Part shown: in pieces, positions 4,006 through 5,183 of the stretch | Numbering within the stretch: position 1 is the stretch's first letter | How the letters are laid out: each line of letters begins with the position of its first letter | Assembly: GCA_027004335.1 (NCBI GenBank) | Contig: JALTID010000028.1 | Coordinates: forward strand, 1 to 5,183 | Direction: 5' to 3' | From: JALTID01 sp027004335 [NCBI: bacterium] | Lineage (GTDB): Bacteria; JALSQH01 | DNA length: 5,183 bases | Notes under the pieces: generated by a model | The model's database searches: none | What the model was told of the DNA's origin: nothing | Seen by the model: only the letters and a program-made list of their open reading frames with translations | Made by a program: the position numbers and the translations under genes

Positions 4006-5183
4006 ATGTCTTATCAGGTTCTTGCCAGAAAATGGCGTCCTCAAATTTTTGAAGATGTAATAGGCCAATCTCATGTAACACGAACCATCCAGAATGCCAT
4101 AAAAACCAAAAGAATAGGACACGCATATATATTCACTGGCCCAAGAGGTATTGGAAAAACCACAACAGCAAGACTACTTGCCAAAGCCTTAAACTGCGAA
4201 AAAGGTCCTACACCAACACCATGTAATAAATGCTCTAATTGCATAGAAATTTCGGAGAATAGATTCCCTGATGTGATTGAAATAGATGGAGCCTCCAATA
4301 ACAGTGTGGATGATATTAGAGATCTTATTGAAAGAGTAAATTACAGACCAGCCAAAGGCAGATACAAAATTTATATAATTGATGAGGTACACATGCTCTC
4401 AACAAGCGCTTTCAATGCCCTTCTTAAAACATTGGAGGAACCACCTTCTCATGTAATTTTCGTTTTTGCTACCACAGAGCCACATAAGATTCCTGCAACA
4501 ATAATGTCCAGATGTCAGAGGTTTGACTTCAGGAAGATTCCAGAGAATCTAATAATCAAGAGGTTGAAATTTATCTTAGGTGAAGAAGGAATCACATATT
4601 TTTCTGAAGACTCTCTGAAAATTATCGCAAGAGCTGCTGACGGATCTCTAAGAGACGCTCTGAGTATACTAGATCAGGCTCTTTCTCTGGACCCCGAATT
4701 AAAAAGGGAAAATCTGGAGCAGGTTCTTGGTCTGACGAGCAAATCAATAATTAGAGAAATAACTGCATCATTAATACATAAAGATACTCAAAAACTCTCT
4801 CAGTTAATCCAGTCCAATATTGCTGGAGTGAGAGACATTAAGAATTTTTTCAGGGAACTTCTTATATATATTGATGAACTCATTAAAATTAAATTTGAAT
4901 TAATCTCAGGAGAAGAAAGTGATAAGGATTTAATCAAAGAAATAGATAAAGAGGAACTATTCCATCTGTTTAACATGGTAAATAAAGTAGTAACAGATTC
5001 GCTTTCATCTCCATTTCCTGAATTAAAAATGGAAGTAGGTTTAATTTCCATAGCTTCAAGACCACCTCTTGTCTCCATTGAAAAATTAATTGAAAAACTG
5101 GAAAAAGGCGTTGAAATTTCAGTAAAAGATAAAAGGACTCAAAAACCTCGCGATACCACTTTTCCCCCCTCAAGCAGTGATAA
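4006..5183 (+). CDS. dnaX: DnaX, DNA polymerase III tau/gamma clamp-loader subunit (runs off the right edge)
   Basis: First 392 codons of the AAA+ subunit that, with delta and delta-prime, loads the sliding clamp onto DNA. The opening SYQVLARKWRPQIFEDVIGQ (2-21) is diagnostic. The ATP site is GPRGIGKTT (45-53, Walker A) and IYIIDEVHML (122-131, Walker B). The zinc-binding module has C64, C73, C76 and C79. Sensor 1 is ATTEPHKIP (155-163), the SRC motif with the arginine finger is at 168-170, and sensor 2 is GSLRDALSILDQ (213-224). Residues about 240-368 are the collar/oligomerisation domain, and a hydrophilic linker (KDKRTQKPRDTTFPPSSSD) begins at about 374, so most of the conserved core is present. 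The frame stays open to the edge; the tau-specific end is not seen. The start is forced: a TAG immediately precedes this ATG in frame, yet there is no clear Shine-Dalgarno. It follows the SRP RNA by 27 nt. Confidence 0.97.
   Translation, partial: MSYQVLARKWRPQIFEDVIGQSHVTRTIQNAIKTKRIGHAYIFTGPRGIGKTTTARLLAKALNCEKGPTPTPCNKCSNCIEISENRFPDVIEIDGASNNSVDDIRDLIERVNYRPAKGRYKIYIIDEVHMLSTSAFNALLKTLEEPPSHVIFVFATTEPHKIPATIMSRCQRFDFRKIPENLIIKRLKFILGEEGITYFSEDSLKIIARAADGSLRDALSILDQALSLDPELKRENLEQVLGLTSKSIIREITASLIHKDTQKLSQLIQSNIAGVRDIKNFFRELLIYIDELIKIKFELISGEESDKDLIKEIDKEELFHLFNMVNKVVTDSLSSPFPELKMEVGLISIASRPPLVSIEKLIEKLEKGVEISVKDKRTQKPRDTTFPPSSSD

Noticed and set aside
3990-4052. 20-codon open frame overlapping the dnaX start as a real peptide gene
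   Set aside because: It has no ribosome binding site and no recognisable features; kept only as a possible element in dnaX translation.
4071-4392. Minus-strand open frames opposite dnaX
   Set aside because: They lie opposite the strongly conserved AAA+ core of dnaX and have no ribosome binding site or known domain.
5095-5170. A-rich stretch (GAAAAAGG) and a run of six C as a programmed frameshift site making a gamma-like short DnaX
   Set aside because: The A-run is not in the A AAA AAG register relative to the frame, the C-run is not a classic -1 slippery heptamer, and no following hairpin can be judged because the window ends. The rest of dnaX would be needed.
4800-5173. Two minus-strand open frames opposite the dnaX collar region
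   Set aside because: The dnaX frame is continuous here; the reverse frames overlap each other and look like shadows.
1-5183. CRISPR array, insertion sequence, tRNA, toxin-antitoxin or phage genes
   Set aside because: No spaced direct repeats, transposase motifs, terminal repeats or tRNA cloverleaf were seen. The HTH gene is paired with pilM, not with a toxin-like gene.

Overview
The window looks like chromosomal DNA of a Gram-negative, AT-rich bacterium. The pilM-N-O-P-Q order, a PilQ that begins with an AMIN domain, a lipoprotein-like PilP and a small Alu-less SRP RNA fit a Desulfobacterota (former Deltaproteobacteria) lineage best. That placement is an inference from gene content and style, not from a database comparison.

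Left part (1-3676, all minus strand, read from right to left): a compact operon for the inner-membrane alignment complex and secretin of a type IVa pilus. The order is a small Cro/C1-type helix-turn-helix protein (3676-3446), pilM (3441-2335), pilN (2338-1781), pilO (1773-1138), pilP (1132-602) and the 5' part of pilQ (605 to beyond the left edge). Gaps are 4, 7 and 5 nt, and two junctions are 4-nt ATGA overlaps. Shine-Dalgarno sequences lie in the 3' ends of the preceding genes, so translation is probably coupled. PilM (actin-like, cytoplasmic) binds the INLLP motif at the start of PilN. PilN and PilO form the membrane heterodimer, PilP links them to the secretin, and PilQ forms the outer-membrane pore.

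Middle (3677-3871): an AT-rich divergent intergenic region. It holds candidate promoters for the leftward operon, a good sigma70-like promoter for the rightward RNA gene, and three short inverted repeats that could be operators or merely AT-rich chance.

Right part (plus strand): the 4.5S/SRP RNA gene (ffs, about 3872-3978), followed after 27 nt by dnaX (4006 to beyond the right edge), encoding the tau/gamma subunit of the DNA polymerase III clamp loader. SRP RNA next to dnaX is a known arrangement in some bacteria, for example Bacillus subtilis.

No new defence, mobile or biosynthetic system is visible. The window is mostly well-known housekeeping and pilus genes. The points of interest are the HTH gene built into the pil operon, the lack of a Shine-Dalgarno in front of dnaX, and the unusual charge pattern of PilO, PilP and PilQ.
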